Positions 9,805 through 17,950 of a stretch of 64,000 bases of DNA are shown piece by piece (positions within the stretch are counted from its first letter, which is position 1; each line of letters begins with the position of its first letter). The DNA comes from Ostreococcus lucimarinus CCE9901 (lineage: Eukaryota > Chlorophyta > Mamiellophyceae > Mamiellales > Bathycoccaceae). The DNA lies in NCBI RefSeq assembly GCF_000092065.1, contig NC_009360.1, positions 310,001 through 374,000 of the forward strand. The letters run 5' to 3'. The notes below the pieces were generated by a model, which saw only the letters and a list, made by a program, of their open reading frames with translations, had not been told where the DNA came from and did no database searches. The translations under genes and the position numbers were made by a program.

Positions 9805-10026
9805 TCACTTTTTCGATCCCAGCTCTCGCGCGATCCTCGTCCCGAGTTCAAACGCCAAGTCCACCGCCGCGTCGCTCGCGCGCAGCGTCCCCGCGCACAG
9901 CGTTCGCGCCGTCTCGTCCCGTATCCTCTCCGTCCTCACCTCGATCACCCCGTGCTTCGCACCGATCGACACGCACACCGCCGTCGCACCCAGCGTGTAC
10001 AGCGTCGAGCTCAGCGCGCCGCGCAT
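9805..10026 (-). CDS. Small hypothetical protein, 73 residues, just upstream of the glycosyltransferase
   Basis: I do not recognise the product. It has ordinary amino-acid composition, unlike the Arg/Ser-rich shadow frames around it: a hydrophobic N-terminal segment (LSSTLYTLGATAVCVSIG) that could be a membrane helix or presequence, then an amphipathic helical tail ending GTRIARELGSKK. It starts at an ATG at 10026, divergent from the gene at 10229, and its stop lies 17 nt before the glycosyltransferase ATG on the same strand. That leaves no room for a separate terminator and promoter, so it is either a first cistron, a long upstream ORF, or chance. Confidence 0.5.
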   Translation of the reverse strand: MRGALSSTLYTLGATAVCVSIGAKHGVIEVRTERIRDETARTLCAGTLRASDAAVDLAFELGTRIARELGSKK

Positions 10027-10070
10027 CAACCGCGATCGTTTCCTCGTTCGTTATCGTCGCGTCGACGCTG

Positions 10071-10090
10071 AATCGAATCGAATCGAATCG
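10071..10090. repeat. AATCG pentanucleotide x4
   Basis: Four exact tandem AATCG units lie in the 200-bp gap between the divergent genes starting at 10026 and 10229. Confidence 0.8.
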
Positions 10091-10228
10091 AGCTTTTCGC
10101 GCGCGCTCGCGTCGCGCGCGCTCGCGTCGCGCCGTCGTCGCGCGCGTTCGCGACTCGAGTCGCGGTCGCGCGCGTCGGTCTCGCTCTTCGCGCGCGCGCG
10201 TCGCGGTGTCGCGCCACTGCTCGACGCG

Positions 10229-10981
10229 ATGCCGACGACGACGACGACGACGCGCGCGCGCGCGACGACGGCGCCGCGCGCGCGCGCGAAGACGATCGGC
10301 CGCGCGACGACGCGCGATGGGACGACGCGGTGCGGCGCGACGCGCGCGCGCGACGCGCGCGACGACGCGGTGTCGCGAAGACGCGCGCTGGCGCTCGCGT
10401 GCGGCGCGGTCGTCGCGCGGCCGATCGTCGCGCGCGACGACGCGGCGCGCGCGATGTTCAACGCGGACCTGGATAAACCCATCGAGGACGGGCCGCGCGC
10501 GATCGCGACGACGCTCGCGGCGAAGGCGGCGCTCGCGGACGTGCTGGCGCAGAACGACTTGTTTAGGGACACGTGCGAGGCGCCGGTGTTCGCGTGCGAT
10601 TTGAGCCAGTTGAACGTGAAGACGTCGAGCCGGGTGAGCGGACCGCTGCGACGGTCGTTGCCGACGCTGAGCGAGATGTACGGGGCGGACCCGTACGCGG
10701 TGGATTCGGTGCTGCAAAACGTTTCGACGCTCGAGGCAATTTTTAAAGCCAACAACGCGAGAGTGAAGGTGGATTTCAAGGGAGGGCCGGAGATGATTGG
10801 GTTGATTAATCAAGGGTTGGAGGAGTTGTATAACGATTTGCCCGCGGATGCGCTCGCGGCGGGACGGGCGGTTTTCGAGGCGTGCGATTTGGCGGTCGAC
10901 GCCACGGCGGAGGGAGATTTGGAGTGCCGCATCGCTCGCGCGGTGTCGCAGAACAAGCGTCCGAGCGGTGGGCAGTCTTAG
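10229..10981 (+). CDS. Conserved-looking protein with a probable plastid/thylakoid targeting region
   Basis: The 250-residue product has no family I can name. Its N-terminus is a Thr-, Arg- and Ala-rich transit-like leader starting with a T6 run from ACG repeats. A twin-arginine-like SRRRALALACGAVVA segment follows, ending near ARA, which resembles a bipartite thylakoid-lumen signal. The mature part is soluble and helical (PIEDGPRAIATTLAAKAAL, SEMYGADPYAVDSVLQNVS, MIGLINQGLEELYNDLP) with a few Cys residues. The ATG at 10229 is the best start because everything upstream in this frame is low-complexity Arg-rich sequence. Plastid location is inferred from the leader only. Confidence 0.65.
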   Translation: MPTTTTTTRARATTAPRARAKTIGRATTRDGTTRCGATRARDARDDAVSRRRALALACGAVVARPIVARDDAARAMFNADLDKPIEDGPRAIATTLAAKAALADVLAQNDLFRDTCEAPVFACDLSQLNVKTSSRVSGPLRRSLPTLSEMYGADPYAVDSVLQNVSTLEAIFKANNARVKVDFKGGPEMIGLINQGLEELYNDLPADALAAGRAVFEACDLAVDATAEGDLECRIARAVSQNKRPSGGQS

Positions 10982-11087
10982 ATTTTTGGGGTAAGCAGCA
11001 TTCGTAGGCGTAGTGATGATGTTATTTTTGTTTAATATTTTGTTTTATTCGAATGCCTCAATCGACGAGCGCTCTTCAATCGACCCG

Positions 11088-12587
11088 CTACGCGACGGTA
11101 TAACTCGGCTTTGACAAATTGATGACCGTCGACTTGACCTTTGTCATGACGTTGATGCTATTGGTGATGCCTTGACTGCCGATGCCGGAGTCCTTAACGC
11201 CCTGAAACGGAAAATGGTCGGGCCCGCGCGCCGGCGGACCGTTGATTTGCACCGTGCCCGTTTCCATGGCGTCAGCCATCTGAATGGCGCGGTCGATGTC
11301 CTTTGTGAAGACGCATCCTTGCAAACCGAATCTCGACTTGTTTACGAGTTCGAGTGCTTCGGCGTCAGATTTGACGCGCACAACGGGGAGCACGGGACCG
11401 AACGGTTCTTCCCAGCAAATTTTCATATCGTGCGTGACGTTGTCGATCAAAAGAGGCCAGATCAAGTTGTCCTCTCGCCGCCACTCTTGGCAAAGCCTCG
11501 CGCCTTTGCTCTCTGCGTCGACGACCAAGGATTGAATGAAATCGGCTGAGCTCTTTGACACGACCGCAGTGATCGTGGCGTCGTCTTCTGGTTGACCAAC
11601 AGTCATCTTTGCGATTTGTGCGTTCACCTTGCTAAGCAATTCATCGGCTACTTCTTCGAACACGGCGACGAGTTTCACCGCCGTACATCGTTGGCCGCTG
11701 TACGAGAAACCACCCTTCACGATGCTCTTCGCCGCTAAGTCCAAGTCGGCGTCGGGTAAGACGATGCAAGCGTCTTTACCGCCTAGTTCCGTTTGCAAAG
11801 CCACCATGCCCGCCTTTTGGGCGACGCGGATCCCAGTCTCGCCGCCCGTGAACGAAATCGCGTTGACTTCGGGATGCGTCGTGAGGTAGTCGCCGATTTC
11901 CCCGCCTCTTCCAGTCACCGCCTGGACGGTCCCGGCGGGAAATCCAGCCTTGAGGAAGCACTGAATCATGTGCAAAGTCGCCGTGCACCCTTGCGTCGGT
12001 GGCTTCACCACCACCGTGTTCCCCGCGATGAGCGCCGGCGCGATCTTTGAAACGCACAGGTTCACGGGGTAGTTGAAGGGCGGTATGCACAGGATGATCC
12101 CCACCGGAACCTTGCTCGCCATGCACAGCTTAGTGCGGTCGTTCCCCGGAAAACTATCGCTCATCAAAAGTTTCCCCTCCCCGAGCAATCTCACCCCCTC
12201 CTCGGCCGTGTAGTCGATTAAGTCAGCCGAGCGTTCTACCTCCACGCGCGCGTCCTTCGCCCCCTTCGCGACTTCCAAAACCAACGCCTCCGCCATCTCT
12301 CCCGCGTTCTCTCGCATCAGCGTCGCCGCTCGATGCAACAGCGCCGCTCTCGCGTGCAACGGCGTCCTCTGCCACGTCCTCTGCGCCTCTCGCGCCTTCG
12401 CGAACACCTCGTCCACCTCGCTCGTCGTGCACGCCTGAAACCGATTCGCCGGCGCGTTCGCCTTGCTCGGATTCAGCGCCTCGCACGTCGATCCCGACGC
12501 CGACGTCCGCCACGTCCCATCGACGCTGTATCGCATCGCCCGCGTCGTCGCGTCCCGCACGTCGTCGTAGAAGCGCGCCGTCGACAT
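11088..12587 (-). CDS. GAPN: Non-phosphorylating NADP-dependent glyceraldehyde-3-phosphate dehydrogenase (GapN)
   Basis: An aldehyde dehydrogenase of 499 residues that oxidises glyceraldehyde-3-phosphate directly to 3-phosphoglycerate with NADP+, making cytosolic NADPH and bypassing an ATP-forming step. The ALDH hallmarks are present: VVVKPPTQG for cofactor binding, the general base in LQTELGGKDA, the catalytic Cys in SGQRCTAVK, and the EEPFGPVLPV motif. The C-terminal ARGPDHFPFQGVKDSGIG is the plant GapN signature, distinguishing it from betaine-aldehyde and other dehydrogenases. The ATG at 12587 gives normal family length. The enzyme is well placed to supply reductant in a photosynthetic cell. 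Confidence 0.93.
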   Translation of the reverse strand: MSTARFYDDVRDATTRAMRYSVDGTWRTSASGSTCEALNPSKANAPANRFQACTTSEVDEVFAKAREAQRTWQRTPLHARAALLHRAATLMRENAGEMAEALVLEVAKGAKDARVEVERSADLIDYTAEEGVRLLGEGKLLMSDSFPGNDRTKLCMASKVPVGIILCIPPFNYPVNLCVSKIAPALIAGNTVVVKPPTQGCTATLHMIQCFLKAGFPAGTVQAVTGRGGEIGDYLTTHPEVNAISFTGGETGIRVAQKAGMVALQTELGGKDACIVLPDADLDLAAKSIVKGGFSYSGQRCTAVKLVAVFEEVADELLSKVNAQIAKMTVGQPEDDATITAVVSKSSADFIQSLVVDAESKGARLCQEWRREDNLIWPLLIDNVTHDMKICWEEPFGPVLPVVRVKSDAEALELVNKSRFGLQGCVFTKDIDRAIQMADAMETGTVQINGPPARGPDHFPFQGVKDSGIGSQGITNSINVMTKVKSTVINLSKPSYTVA

Positions 12588-13059
12588 CCTCCTCGCGCGT
12601 CCCTCGTCCGGCGGCGCGCTCGCGACGACGCCCCGCGCGTCGCGCGTCGCGAGCGTCGCCGAGCGCGCGCGCGCGAGCGTTCGTGCGATGCGCGCGCGCG
12701 TCGACGCCGTCGTCGCCGTCGTCGTTCGCGCGTCGGCGCGCCGTTCGCGTCGACGTTTGACGATCGAGAGGGGCCTCGCGACGAAAAAGCGCGCGGGACG
12801 AAAACCGTAACTCTGACCGAGACGCGTCTCGTGCGGCAAGGTCAAGGAATCTTTCGAATGTCGTACGTACGTCATGCAGTCTTTGGCTTGCGAGCCTTTT
12901 TTGGTCTTATTTACTCGCGATCGACGCGATGGACGCGACGGCGCGACGCGACGGTAACAACGAGCGCGCGATGAAAAAACGGCTGGAGAAACGCACGATT
13001 CGTGGAAACGCGAAACGACGCGCGGGAGAGCGCGGCGGCGCGGGAGAGCGAGATCGACG
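12588..13059. promoter_or_regulatory. Divergent promoter region, 472 bp
   Basis: Lies between the GapN start and the start of the oxysterol-binding-like gene. The half next to GapN is CG-rich; the other half is more mixed and includes CGTACGTACG and the T6 run TTTTTT near 12900. I see no coding sequence or defined regulatory element. Confidence 0.45.
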
Positions 13060-14445
13060 ATGAAGACGGTGGCGAGAAAAACGTCGGTGTGGTCGAACGC
13101 GCTCGCGGCGAGCGCGACGGTCGCGGACGCGACGACGGCGAGGGACGACGCGCGCGCGAAGGGTGCGAGTTTTGAGGCCCGAGGGGAGGACGAGGAGGCG
13201 CGCGTGCGACGGGCGGCGAGCGAATTGCGGGTGAAGTTGCTCGATGAGATCGTCAGAGGGGCGGCGAAGCGCGAGCCGAGCGATGAAGACGGGGTGAGGG
13301 GGTCGGAGGATGCGGACGCGCGACGAGCGAGACGCGCGGGGCGAGACGCGTTTCTCGCGGCGACGGCGAAGGATGGAGACGAAGACGAGGACGCGATCGC
13401 GCGGATGCGCGCGGCGGTGAATTTCGTCATGGGATTTTGCGCGGAGATTTTGCAACCGAGCGATGACGGCGGTTCGCCGGCGGTGATGCCGCCGCTCGGG
13501 ACGCACGTCATTCTACGCGCCGACGTCGAGGCTGAAGGCGAGCGAAGCGTGTACTTTCAAGAGCAATGTTCTTACGATTTCGACGAAATACGCACCGCGG
13601 ATCACTTCATCGACTATGAACGACAGTTTGTTCACGCGAGCGCCAAGGTTCAAACCGCGCCGCGGGTGTCAACATCCGGGTCTGTGATCGACGTCCACTT
13701 CGATTTGCCGAAGCCGAGCGACAGTTCGACCACGAACAATATTCGAGAAGGGAACTTTGTCGAAGTGCGCGGATGCTCTGGCCACCCGGATTACTTGGGA
13801 CGGCGAGGCGAATGCAACAACAGTGGGGAAGTGTTTGAGTTCAATTTACCGTCGCTTCGCATCTCTGGTCTCGGTCGAGCGTACCCCGTCGCCGAAATCG
13901 TAGGCGAAGTGACTGTTCGAGGTTGTACGTCGGGATTGAAAACGTCGCTAAAGTTTCGACCGTTCGACGTGGAAACGTCGCCGTCGTTTCGAAACATCGT
14001 CAGCGGAACCATGGTTCGAAATAACACCGAGGTCAAACGATTGATTCTCGGCACTTGGGACACGCGGGTGTTGCTCGGCTGCATTTGCGAGGATCGTGAC
14101 TCGCTCGACGACGTCTTGCACGCCGCGAGAGATTTCAAAGTCCCTCCGTTGACGACGGCGACGGGAGTCCGAAGTTTACTCCAAGCTCTCGAATCACCCG
14201 GAAGTATGTCCAACAAAAGACTATGGCAAACCATCGTGGAGGCGCTGCGCGTGGCGAATTTACACGAGCCTGAACGCTCCGTCGTGCAAGAAGTGCTCGG
14301 CGAACCGGCGACGGCGACGCGCGAGAAAATTGAAGAGGGCTCGACGATGGCTTATGAGCTCGCGGTCATAGTGGCGAACTCGCCTCCGCCGGATGCACCG
14401 CCGCCTTTACCCAGATACTGGTCTCCGCGAACGAAAAAGAATTAA
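13060..14445 (+). CDS. Divergent oxysterol-binding-protein-like (ORD) domain protein
   Basis: Product of 461 residues. The N-terminal 140 residues are charged and low-complexity. The rest follows the order of the oxysterol-binding-related domain: a PLGTHVILRADV opening, EQCSYDF where the family has EQVSHHPP, then FNLPSLRISGLGR, YPVAEIVGEVTVRG, LKFRP, a VSGTMVRN strand and ILGTWDTRVLLG. These fit the ORP core, which transfers sterols or phosphoinositides between membranes, but the lipid-headgroup histidines are gone, so ligand and activity are uncertain. A family assignment from pattern alone is moderate at best. Its stop codon is 2 bp from the stop of the convergent S4 gene. Confidence 0.5.
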   Translation: MKTVARKTSVWSNALAASATVADATTARDDARAKGASFEARGEDEEARVRRAASELRVKLLDEIVRGAAKREPSDEDGVRGSEDADARRARRAGRDAFLAATAKDGDEDEDAIARMRAAVNFVMGFCAEILQPSDDGGSPAVMPPLGTHVILRADVEAEGERSVYFQEQCSYDFDEIRTADHFIDYERQFVHASAKVQTAPRVSTSGSVIDVHFDLPKPSDSSTTNNIREGNFVEVRGCSGHPDYLGRRGECNNSGEVFEFNLPSLRISGLGRAYPVAEIVGEVTVRGCTSGLKTSLKFRPFDVETSPSFRNIVSGTMVRNNTEVKRLILGTWDTRVLLGCICEDRDSLDDVLHAARDFKVPPLTTATGVRSLLQALESPGSMSNKRLWQTIVEALRVANLHEPERSVVQEVLGEPATATREKIEEGSTMAYELAVIVANSPPPDAPPPLPRYWSPRTKKN

Positions 14446-14447
14446 AA

Positions 14448-15359
14448 TTACACGTAGCGCCGAAGATTGCAAGCAAACCTTCCCTCTTTTCTCGCGGGTT
14501 GGATATCCACCACCTCCAAGCGACCTTTCCCGCGACACGAAACGACGTCTCCAGCGCTCAGATCGTACCGTCCCTTCTTCACCTCCTTCCAATTCACCTT
14601 GACGTCTCCAGATTCTACGTGCGCGACGAATTTCGATCTCGACATCCTAAATCCCGCGCTCCCGAGAGCGTCCAATCTCGTGCTAGACTCGGAGGAGAAA
14701 ATGTCCTCCACCTTTGGTTCGGGAACTTTTAACTCCGACGCGTCCACCTCGCGGGCTTCTACCTTCACCGTTCGCACCGAAGTCAACGCCGTGCTTAAAA
14801 ACTCAGCCATCTCGGGCGACACCATCACGTCGGCGCCCCGCTCTCCGGTGACGACGATGTCTCCGACTTTTTCTCGTTTAATGCCAGTTCCCAGAATTGC
14901 GCCTAAAAAATCTCTATGCGTCGCGGCGTCGAACATAAAATTCCCCTGCACCCTCAACACGCGCACGGTGTCGCGAATCTCCTCCTCATCGACGCTGTCC
15001 GCGCGCGCGATCGTCGCGCGTCGTCGCTCCGCGGACGCAAAGCCGCCCCACGCTCGAACTTCCACTTCGTCCCCACACACCGCGCGCACCGCGTTCTCCA
15101 CCGAATGCAGCGCGCCTGGGTCGAGAAACTCGATCGTCTCCACCGTCCATCGATCTCGCACGCGCTCGGCGCGCTCGACGGCGCGTTTGACGACGTCTCG
15201 GTGCTCGGGCTCGGCGTGACGCAAGATGACTTCGACGTCGAGCGGCGCCGCGCTCGGCGTCGAGATGCGCCGCGCGCGCGCGCGCGAAGTCGGCTGCGAC
15301 GTTCCCGCGCGAACGAGCGCGCGCGCGAGCGGGGCGTGGCGCGCGACGACGCCGCGCAT
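14448..15359 (-). CDS. S4-domain RNA-binding protein, YlmH / photosystem II S4 type, probably plastid
   Basis: Product of 303 residues whose C-terminus holds an S4 RNA-binding domain (FRMSRSKFVAHVESGDVKVN, then a K-rich strand and GDVVSCRGKGRLEV). The central part matches the YlmH-like family shared by cyanobacteria, Firmicutes and plastids (RVQGNFMFDAATHRDFLGAI, LGTGIKREKVGDIV). Bacterial YlmH assists ribosome-linked functions and cell division; the plant and cyanobacterial group is labelled a photosystem II S4 protein. The first 40 residues are Arg/Ala/Ser-rich, consistent with a transit peptide. I used the ATG at 15359; upstream frame without family similarity was ignored. Confidence 0.82.
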   Translation of the reverse strand: MRGVVARHAPLARALVRAGTSQPTSRARARRISTPSAAPLDVEVILRHAEPEHRDVVKRAVERAERVRDRWTVETIEFLDPGALHSVENAVRAVCGDEVEVRAWGGFASAERRRATIARADSVDEEEIRDTVRVLRVQGNFMFDAATHRDFLGAILGTGIKREKVGDIVVTGERGADVMVSPEMAEFLSTALTSVRTVKVEAREVDASELKVPEPKVEDIFSSESSTRLDALGSAGFRMSRSKFVAHVESGDVKVNWKEVKKGRYDLSAGDVVSCRGKGRLEVVDIQPARKEGRFACNLRRYV

Positions 15360-15426
15360 CTCGAAGTGAGGACGGACCGCGACGACGCCGGGACAACGCG
15401 CGATGATTACATTAAATAGTGATCGC

Positions 15427-16788
15427 TCACGACACGTTCGGGGCGGTGTTGAGACGAACGACGCAATCGTATACCTCAGCACCGAGACGCCGAGCGTTGA
15501 TCTCGCTCTTGACCATGGCTAAAGAGAGGACGTCCACGCCCGGTGACATGTACGAGGCGGCGTTCCAGTTGGATTCGAGCGAACGACCCATGCCGTCGAG
15601 GACGACGAGCCAATCGTTTTCGCGCACGCTGGCGCCGTTGACGTACGAAGCGAGATCTTGGGAGACCCTGGAAAAGTCGAGCAGGGTGGAAGTGGCGCCG
15701 GAGGGTAAGCATTGGACTCGGCCCTCGTCGACGAGCGCGCGCAGGGTGTCGTCGGATTTGACGCACGAGGACACGAACCGGCGCAATTCGTCAAACGTGA
15801 TGTCGTTCAACGCCGCGGTGGTGTTCGCCACGAGCGCGACGTGGGTGTCGGCGTTCAAGGATGCGAGGTAACGCGCCAAGAGAACCATGCCCATGGTGTC
15901 GGCGCCCGCGTTATCGCAGAAAATCAACACGCGCTTCCACGGCGCGCCGCTTCGCAAGCGCGCGTCGATTTCTTCAAAACTATCAAATTTCCACCCACTC
16001 TCCGGTCGTAACACCTTCTCCTGTGCCTTGGCAAACGTCGCAAACAGTTGGCTGGCGTCCAAGTTGAATCGTTTCTGCTCGTCCTCGGGGTAGTCGCACA
16101 CCGCCTGCTCGGTGTCGCAAAACGCCACGTTTTGCACCGCCGCCGCCGCGCCGGCGTCGAATAGATTACCCGCCAGCGCCGCTTCGATCACCAAACGCAA
16201 CCGCCCTCGCGCATCGCTCACACCATCCACCGCTCGACACATCTCCGGATACAACGCCAAACAAATCTCGTTCTCGTTCGCCTTCAACCCCATAAACATA
16301 TCCTCGAGCCCGCACGATCGAAGCAGGCGCTCCTTCTCCTCCACCATATCCATCAGCGTGTCCCCGACCCCTCGCGCGCTCGCCACGCCCTCGTCCCGCT
16401 CGATCGCGGATAATAAATATTTTTCGTACGCCCTCTCGAACGCCTCGTACTTTTCGATGTAGGACGCGTCTTCGTTCAGGTGCGCGCGCGTTCGCTCCGC
16501 GTTCGCCACGTGACTCGGAAACTGTCCGAGCAGCAGCGCCACCCACGCCTCGCGCGCGTCTCGCGAGCGCTCGCACGCGTCGCACACGCCCGGCGAGACG
16601 TGTGAGTACGCTTTATCGGCGCTCAGCAGCGGCAGCGGGGTCGTGCGCGCGTCGGTCGCGAGCGCTCGGGACTTTATCCAGCGAGCTCGGGACGGCGAAC
16701 TCGACGTCGACGACGCGCGGTGCGTCGCGCGTTCGCGTCCGTCGCGCGCGAGAGCGAGCGCGGAGGATTGGTTCGCGAGCGCGCGCAT
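15427..16788 (-). CDS. Damage-control phosphatase, DUF89 family (PANK4 C-terminal / ARMT1-like)
   Basis: Metal-dependent phosphatase of 453 residues. Signature motifs in order: GNLFDAG, DNAGADTMGM for metal binding, ALVANTTAALNDITFDEL, the VVLDGMGRSLESNW loop and a MVKSEINARRLGAEVYDCVV C-terminus. Family members hydrolyse damaged phospho-metabolites such as oxidised phosphopantetheine. The sequence is closest in pattern to the C-terminal half of plant pantothenate kinase 2 / animal PANK4, but here it stands alone with no kinase domain. A CDACERS segment near residue 70 may add metal ligands. It is followed 67 bp downstream by the S4 gene on the same strand. Confidence 0.86.
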   Translation of the reverse strand: MRALANQSSALALARDGRERATHRASSTSSSPSRARWIKSRALATDARTTPLPLLSADKAYSHVSPGVCDACERSRDAREAWVALLLGQFPSHVANAERTRAHLNEDASYIEKYEAFERAYEKYLLSAIERDEGVASARGVGDTLMDMVEEKERLLRSCGLEDMFMGLKANENEICLALYPEMCRAVDGVSDARGRLRLVIEAALAGNLFDAGAAAAVQNVAFCDTEQAVCDYPEDEQKRFNLDASQLFATFAKAQEKVLRPESGWKFDSFEEIDARLRSGAPWKRVLIFCDNAGADTMGMVLLARYLASLNADTHVALVANTTAALNDITFDELRRFVSSCVKSDDTLRALVDEGRVQCLPSGATSTLLDFSRVSQDLASYVNGASVRENDWLVVLDGMGRSLESNWNAASYMSPGVDVLSLAMVKSEINARRLGAEVYDCVVRLNTAPNVS

Positions 16789-16851
16789 GGTGACTCGCGA
16801 GGACGCGCGCGCGTGTGAGGCGAAGTCGGCGAGCGGGACGGCTTGGTGCTG

Positions 16852-17901
16852 CTATTGCAAAGCGCCGATGACTTGCTGGACCACGAGGCGCTTGATCGTG
16901 ATGGCGACTATGGCGAAAACCAGCGCCCAAGCGGTGGTATCGAGTTGTTGCTTCGTTTTCGCGAGCTCTTGCGCGCGGCGCGCGAGGCGATCTTCGCGTT
17001 CGGTTTCGTTCGGCGGCGTCACGGGTCGCGGCGGATCCTCGTCGTTCTCGTCCTCGCGCTCGTCCTCGCGCTCGTCCTCGCGCGCGACGTCTTCGGCGCG
17101 CATCGCGCGCGACGGTTCGACACCCACATCGTTCCCATCGTCCCCTTCGACCGTCGAGACGTCGTCCTCGGACGCGCGCGAGCGTAAACCACCCTCCGAA
17201 GTCGCTTCGTCTTCGACGTCGTCTTCGTTCGCGTCGTCGTCTTCGATCGCGTTCTCCGACCGCGCCCCACCCTCGCTCGCGCTCGCCCCATCGTCTCCCG
17301 CATCCTTCACCGATTCCATCGCCATCACCGCCTCCATCCTCGCCAGCATCCGTTCGTGCACGCTCGCGCTCAGCGCCCGTCGCTTTTCGTTTCCGTGCGC
17401 AAACGTCGGCTCGCTCGCTCGCCAGCTCGCCTCCGCCAGCTCTCGCCTGACGTCGTCGCTCCAATCCAGCGATCCCACCGCGCCCTCCGGCGGCGTCGGG
17501 AAAAACGCCCGCATCGCCGTCAGCGCCGCCCGTATCGACCAGCTCGGCTGCCACTGCTTCGGGTGATGCTGCGAGATGCTCAGGCAAATCTTCGTCCCCG
17601 TCTCGAATCGTCCGTTCGCCGTCAGCAGCACGAACGACGGCGGCTTGAACGGGTACTCCGGCGGCAGCAGTATCCGTCCGTGGTATATCCCGCGCTCGAA
17701 CGCCGTTCGCGGCGGTCCGAAGACGGCGAAGTGAAACTCGAAGATGTCATCCTCGCACGGCTCGGCGATGAACGCCTCGAGCGCCGTCGCCTCGGCGCGC
17801 AGTTCGCGGATCTCGCGCAGGATGCGCTTGACGCTCGGCGTGTTGGCGTTGAAGCGCGCCGCCGTCGAAGACGCGGACGACGTCGAGGCGTCGACGGACA
17901 T
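16852..17901 (-). CDS. UBE2J: Membrane-anchored ubiquitin-conjugating enzyme E2, UBE2J/UBC6e type
   Basis: An ER-membrane E2 that works in ER-associated degradation. The UBC fold occupies residues about 20-170: a FHFAVFGPPRTAFERGIYHG strand pair, PPEYPFKPPSFVLLT, and the catalytic Cys in GTKICLSISQHHPKQWQPSW, which is the J-type variant of the active site. A long acidic disordered linker follows (many DED and EDD runs), then a C-terminal tail anchor (WALVFAIVAITIKRLVV), giving 349 residues. I preferred the ATG at 17901 because E2s of this class start close to the first helix; the ATG at 17952 would overlap the start codon of the divergent neighbour. Confidence 0.92.
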   Translation of the reverse strand: MSVDASTSSASSTAARFNANTPSVKRILREIRELRAEATALEAFIAEPCEDDIFEFHFAVFGPPRTAFERGIYHGRILLPPEYPFKPPSFVLLTANGRFETGTKICLSISQHHPKQWQPSWSIRAALTAMRAFFPTPPEGAVGSLDWSDDVRRELAEASWRASEPTFAHGNEKRRALSASVHERMLARMEAVMAMESVKDAGDDGASASEGGARSENAIEDDDANEDDVEDEATSEGGLRSRASEDDVSTVEGDDGNDVGVEPSRAMRAEDVAREDEREDEREDENDEDPPRPVTPPNETEREDRLARRAQELAKTKQQLDTTAWALVFAIVAITIKRLVVQQVIGALQ

Positions 17902-17950
17902 CGACGCGCGGCACCGTGACGCGCGGGACGGTGCGACGCGAGCCGACGTC

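Noticed and set aside
9333-10604. Long plus-strand frame with Gly runs opposite the glycosyltransferase stalk
   Set aside because: The Gly-rich part is the complement of Pro codons; the rest is Arg/Ser noise.
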